A DNA stretch of 64,000 nt from Vicugna pacos (lineage: Eukaryota; Chordata; Mammalia; Artiodactyla; Camelidae), in assembly GCF_048564905.1 (NCBI RefSeq), contig NW_027328721.1, positions 38,832,870 to 38,896,869 on the forward strand. The letters are read 5' to 3'. Position 1 is the stretch's first letter, and every line of letters begins with the position of its first letter. This document shows, one piece after another, positions 60,023-64,000 of this stretch. The translations under genes were made by a program, and so were the position numbers. Below the pieces are notes generated by a model. The model had not been told where the DNA came from. It saw only the letters and a program-made list of their open reading frames with translations, and made no database searches.

Positions 60023-62420
60023 TGGGGAGGTTCCACCAACGGTCGGCAGCGCGTGGGTTCTAACGGAATGCCTAAGCTCGTCTCCCCTGAGGTTTTTCTA
60101 ATTTCTCTCTGCCAGGGAATGCTACGGGGTTTTTCAGGATATCCCAGTGACAGAGGCTGCCTCCCAAAAGTCAGGGAAGTTATTTCTCAGACTTTCCCGT
60201 ACAGGGAACACCTGTGACTGAAGAGAGCTGCGTGGAGTTGTCTCTCGAGCTCCCCCACGGAGTTACAATGGTTCCAGAATCCTGAGTGTGGGGAGGTTCC
60301 ACCAACGGTCGGCAGCGCGTGGGTTCTAACGGAAAGCCTAAGCTCGTCTCCCCTGAGTGTTTTCCTAATGTCTTTGTGCCAGGGAATGCTCGGGTTGTTT
60401 GCAGGATATCCCAGTGACAGAGGCTGCCTCCCCAAGTTCAGGGAAGGTATTTCTCGGACTTCCCCGTACAGGGAACACTTGTGACTGAAGATAGCTGCGT
60501 GGAGATGTCTCTCGAGGTCCCCCACGCACTGACAATATTTCGGAATCCTGAGCGTGGGGAGGTTCCACCAACGGTCGGCAGCGCGTGGGTTCTAACGGAA
60601 AGCCTAAGCTCGTCTCCCCTGAGTGATTTCCTAATGTCTCTGTGCCAGGGAATGCTAGGGGGGTTTGCAGGATATCTCAGTGACAGTGGCTGCCGCCCCA
60701 AGGTCAGGGAAGGTATTTCTCATACTTCCCCGTACAGGGAACACCTGTGACTTAAGAGAGCTGCGTGGAGTTTTCTCTCGAGCTCCCGCACGCACTGACA
60801 TTTGTTCCGGAATCCTGAGCGAGGGGAGGTTCCACCAACGGTCGGCAGGGCGTGGGTTCTAGCGGAAAGCCTAAGCTCGTCTCCCCTGAGGGTTTTCCTA
60901 ATTTCTCTGTGCCAGGGAATGCTAGGGGTGTTTGCAGGATATCCCAGTGACAGAGGCTGCCTCCCCAAGATCAGTGAAAGTATTTCTCGGACTTCCCCGA
61001 ACAGGGAACACCTGTGACTGTAGAGAGATGCGGGCAGTTGTCTCTCGAGCTCCCCCACGCACTGACAATGGTTCCGGAATCCTGAGCGTGGGGAGGTTAC
61101 AGCAACGTTCGGCACGGTGTGGGTTCTAACGGAAAGCCTTAGCTCGTCTCCCCTGAGGGTATTCCTAATTTCTCTGTGCCAGGGAATGCTAGGGGGGTTT
61201 GCAGGATATCCCAGTGACAGAGGCTGCCTCCCCTAGGTCAGGGAAGGTATTTCTCGGACTTCCCCGAACAGGGAACACCTGTGACTGAAGAGAGCTGCGT
61301 GGAGTTTTCTCTCGAGCTCCCCCCGCACTGACAATGTTTTCGAATCCTGAGCGTGGGGAGGTTCCACCAACGGTCGGTAGCGCGTGGGTTCTAACGGAAA
61401 GCCTAAGCTCGTCTCCCCTGAGGGTTTTCCTAATGTCTCTCTGCCAAGGAATGCTAGGGGGGTTTGCAGGATATCCCAGTGACAGAGGCTGCCTCCCCAA
61501 GGTCAGGGAAGGTATTTCTCGGACTTCCCCGAACAGGGAACTCCTGTAACTGAAGAGAGATGCGGGCAGTTGTCTCTCGAGCTCCCCCACGCACTGACAA
61601 TGGTTCCGGAATCCTGAGCGTGGGGAGGTTCCACCAACGGTCGGCAGCGCGTGGGTTCTAACGGAAAGCCTAAGCTCGTCTCCCCTGAGTGATTTCCAAA
61701 TGTCTCTGTGACACGGAATACTCGGGGTGTTTGCAGGATATCTCAGTGACAGTTGCTGCCTCCCCAAGGTAAGGGAAGGTATTTCTCGGACTTCCCAGTA
61801 CAGGGAACACCTGTGACTGAAGAGAGCTGCGTGGAGTTTTCTCTCGAGCTCCCCAACGCACTGACAATGGTTCCGAAATCCTGAGCGTGGGGAGGTTCCA
61901 CCAACGTTCGGCAGCGCGTGGGTTCTAACGGAAAGCTTAAGCTCGTCTCCCCTGAGGGTTTTCCTAATGTCTCTTTTTCAGGAATGCTAGGGGGGTTTGC
62001 AGGATATCCCAGGGACAGAGGCTGCCTCCCCAATTTCAGGGAAGGTATTTCTCGGACTTCCCCGAATAGGGAACACCTGTGACTGAAGAGAGCTGCTTGG
62101 AGTTGTCTATCGAGCTCCCCCATGCACTGACAATGATTCCGGTATCCTGAGCGTGGGGAGGATCCACCAACGGTCGGCAGCGCGTGGGTTCTAACGGAAA
62201 TCCTAAGCTCGTCTCCCCTGAGGGTTTCACTAATGACTCTGTGCCAGGGAATGCTATGGCGCTTGGCAGGATATCCCAGTGAAAGAGGCTGCCTCCCCAA
62301 GGTCAGGGAATGTATTTCTCGGACTTCCCCGAACAGGGAACTCCTGTGACTGAAGAGAGCTGCGTGGAGTTGTCTCTCGAGCTCCCCAACGCACTGACAA
62401 TGGTTCCGGAATCCTGAGCG
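60023..62420. repeat. Young 9-mer HOR, copy 1 (2,398 bp)
   Basis: Nine monomers repeated immediately to the right at an offset of 2,398 bp, with only a handful of substitutions by eye over the shared 1.58 kb (for example TGTCTTTGTGCC against TGTCTCTGTGCC). The content is mosaic. The first part follows 25.4-27.2 kb, with one monomer fewer owing to a hybrid at 60,819-61,085. The last part (about 61.98-62.4 kb) follows 28.9-29.3 kb, skipping six monomers (1,601 bp). It carries the GCGGGCAGTTG variant otherwise seen only at 25-28 kb. Confidence 0.88.
60819..61085. repeat. Hybrid monomer within the 9-mer
   Basis: The left part matches the monomer starting near 25.9 kb (GCGAGGGGAGG, GGCAGGGCGTGG, AATTTCTCTG). 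The right part matches the monomer starting near 26.17 kb (CCAAGATCAGTGAA, GACTGTAGAGAGATGCGGGC). The switch lies between 60,904 and 60,953, and the offset to the 25-27 kb relative falls from 34,921 to 34,654 bp, one monomer. The same hybrid is present in the second copy near 63,217-63,483, so it predates the 9-mer duplication. Confidence 0.78.
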
Positions 62421-64000
62421 TGGGGAGGTTCCACCAACGGTCGGCAGCGCGTGGGTTCTAACGGAATGCCTAAGCTCGTCTCCCCTGAGGTTTTTCTAAT
62501 TTCTCTCTGCCAGGGAATGCTACGGGGTTTTTCAGGATATCCCAGTGACAGAGGCTGCCTCCCAAAAGTCAGGGAAGTTATTTCTCAGACTTTCCCGTAC
62601 AGGGAACACCTGTGACTGAAGAGAGCTGCGTGGAGTTGTCTCTCGAGCTCCCCCACGGAGTTACAATGGTTCCAGAATCCTGAGTGTGGGGAGGTTCCAC
62701 CAACGGTCGGCAGCGCGTGGGTTCTAACGGAAAGCCTAAGCTCGTCTCCCCTGAGTGTTTTCCTAATGTCTCTGTGCCAGGGAATGCTCGGGTTGTTTGC
62801 AGGATATCCCAGTGACAGAGGCTGCCTCCCCAAGTTCAGGGAAGGTATTTCTCGGACTTCCCCGTACAGGGAACACTTGTGACTGAAGATAGCTGCGTGG
62901 AGATGTCTCTCGAGGTCCCCCACGCACTGACAATATTTCGGAATCCTGAGCGTGGGGAGGTTCCACCAACGGTCGGCAGCGCGTGGGTTCTAACGGAAAG
63001 CCTAAGCTCGTCTCCCCTGAGTGATTTCCTAATGTCTCTGTGCCAGGGAATGCTAGGGGGGTTTGCAGGATATCTCAGTGACAGTGGCTGCCGCCCCAAG
63101 GTCAGGGAAGGTATTTCTCATACTTCCCCGTACAGGGAACACCTGTGACTTAAGAGAGCTGCGTGGAGTTTTCTCTCGAGCTCCCGCACGCACTGACATT
63201 TGTTCCGGAATCCTGAGCGAGGGGAGGTTCCACCAACGGTCGGCAGGGCGTGGGTTCTAGCGGAAAGCCTAAGCTCGTCTCCCCTGAGGGTTTTCCTAAT
63301 TTCTCTGTGCCAGGGAATGCTAGGGGTGTTTGCAGGATATCCCAGTGACAGAGGCTGCCTCCCCAAGATCAGTGAAAGTATTTCTCGGACTTCCCCGAAC
63401 AGGGAACACCTGTGACTGTAGAGAGATGCGGGCAGTTGTCTCTCGAGCTCCCCCACGCACTGACAATGGTTCCGGAATCCTGAGCGTGGGGAGGTTACAG
63501 CAACGTTCGGCACGGTGTGGGTTCTAACGGAAAGCCTTAGCTCGTCTCCCCTGAGGGTATTCCTAATTTCTCTGTGCCAGGGAATGCTAGGGGGGTTTGC
63601 AGGATATCCCAGTGACAGAGGCTGCCTCCCCTAGGTCAGGGAAGGTATTTCTCGGACTTCCCCGAACAGGGAACACCTGTGACTGAAGAGAGCTGCGTGA
63701 AGTTTTCTCTCGAGCTCCCCCCGCACTGACAATGTTTTCGAATCCTGAGCGTGGGGAGGTTCCACCAACGGTCGGTAGCGCGTGGGTTCTAACGGAAAGC
63801 CTAAGCTCGTCTCCCCTGAGGGTTTTCCTAATGTCTCTCTGCCAGGGAATGCTAGGGGGGTTTGCAGGATATCCCAGTGACAGAGGCTGCCTCCCCAAGG
63901 TCAGGGAAGGTATTTCTCGGACTTCCCCGAACAGGGAACTCCTGTGACTGAAGAGAGATGCGGGCAGTTGTCTCTCGAGCTCCCCCACGCACTGACAATG
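62421..64000. repeat. Young 9-mer HOR, copy 2, cut by the window end
   Basis: Matches 60,023-61,602 base for base apart from a few changes, and runs off the window after about six monomers. The left junction lies between 62,421 and about 62,495. Left of it the monomer follows the 29.3 kb class, and right of it the 60.06 kb class (GAGGTTTTTCTAATTTC, CTACGGGGTTTTTC). More copies may lie beyond the window. Confidence 0.86.

Larger units (their letters stand above)
1..64000. repeat. Satellite DNA array, 266-267 bp monomer, about 240 copies
   Basis: Every part of the window aligns to the same monomer in the same orientation. Landmark strings such as TTCCGGAATCC, CGCGTGGGTTC and GCAGGATATCC recur every 266 or 267 bases. 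The first base and the last base sit at nearly the same monomer phase (about 128 and 133 of my consensus), so 64,000 bp corresponds to 240 monomers with a mean of about 266.6 bp. No inverted monomer, interspersed element or unique spacer was seen. Arrays like this are typical of centromeric or pericentromeric heterochromatin in eukaryotes. That location is inferred from the architecture; nothing in the sequence proves centromere function. I cannot name the satellite family or the species. The array runs off both ends of the window. Confidence 0.98.

Noticed and set aside
1-64000. CRISPR array or other bacterial repeat system
   Set aside because: There are no short repeats separated by unique spacers; the whole 267-bp unit is repeated without spacer, and the scale (240 copies over more than 64 kb) is that of eukaryotic satellite DNA.
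1-64000. Virus-derived or LTR-type element, or another transposon, inside the array
   Set aside because: No departure from the monomer period was found anywhere, and there is no target-site duplication, poly-A tail, terminal repeat or coding remnant.
1-64000. Assignment to a named satellite family or species
   Set aside because: I do not recognise the 267-bp consensus; a database search with the consensus would be decisive and cannot be run here.

Overview
The window is one uninterrupted, head-to-tail tandem satellite DNA array. A GC-rich monomer of 266-267 bp (about 58% G+C and 13 CpG in a by-eye consensus) repeats from the first base to the last. The window begins and ends at nearly the same monomer phase, which fits 240 monomers at a mean of about 266.6 bp. 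All monomers lie in the same orientation. I see no unique sequence, transposon, RNA gene, CRISPR array or believable protein gene, and neither array edge is inside the window. This is the architecture of constitutive heterochromatin (centromeric, pericentromeric or subtelomeric) of a multicellular eukaryote, with an animal more likely than not. I do not recognise the satellite family or the species. No previously undescribed gene system is visible; the interest lies in how the array has evolved.

Layout. 1-6.7 kb: relatively diverged monomers with faint 7-, 12- and 5-monomer periodicities. 6.7-23.5 kb: diverged monomers carrying a duplicated 17-monomer block (about 7.945-12.485 kb and 16.217-20.758 kb, 8,272-8,273 bp apart) and a local 5-monomer duplication (13.06-14.85 kb). 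23.5-29.7 kb: a different monomer population with private variants. 29.7-54.4 kb: the homogenised core, made of higher-order repeats (HORs). Ten monomer types, called a-j here, are arranged as a 10-mer and as shorter 5-, 6- and 7-mer derivatives, and the whole region is two tandem copies of one large block (29.7-39.04 and 39.05-53.99 kb). 54.4-60.0 kb: diverged monomers related to the 8-23 kb region. 60.02-64.0 kb: a young 9-monomer (2,398 bp) tandem duplication whose second copy is cut by the window end, related to 25.4-29.3 kb.

How the parts fit. The sequence records repeated unequal exchange between non-allelic monomers. Several monomers are hybrids whose switch point can be placed to within tens of bases, or fewer than ten. 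One hybrid (type e: left part e', right part j) explains the 5-mer HOR as a shortened 10-mer that was then amplified. Another (left part i, right part k, near 39.04 kb) is the expected scar of the large tandem duplication. Related but diverged forms of most HOR types (a-e, g, h, i, j) lie at 7-12 kb and 16-22 kb, so the core was probably built from that older stock. Percent identities were judged by eye, not computed.
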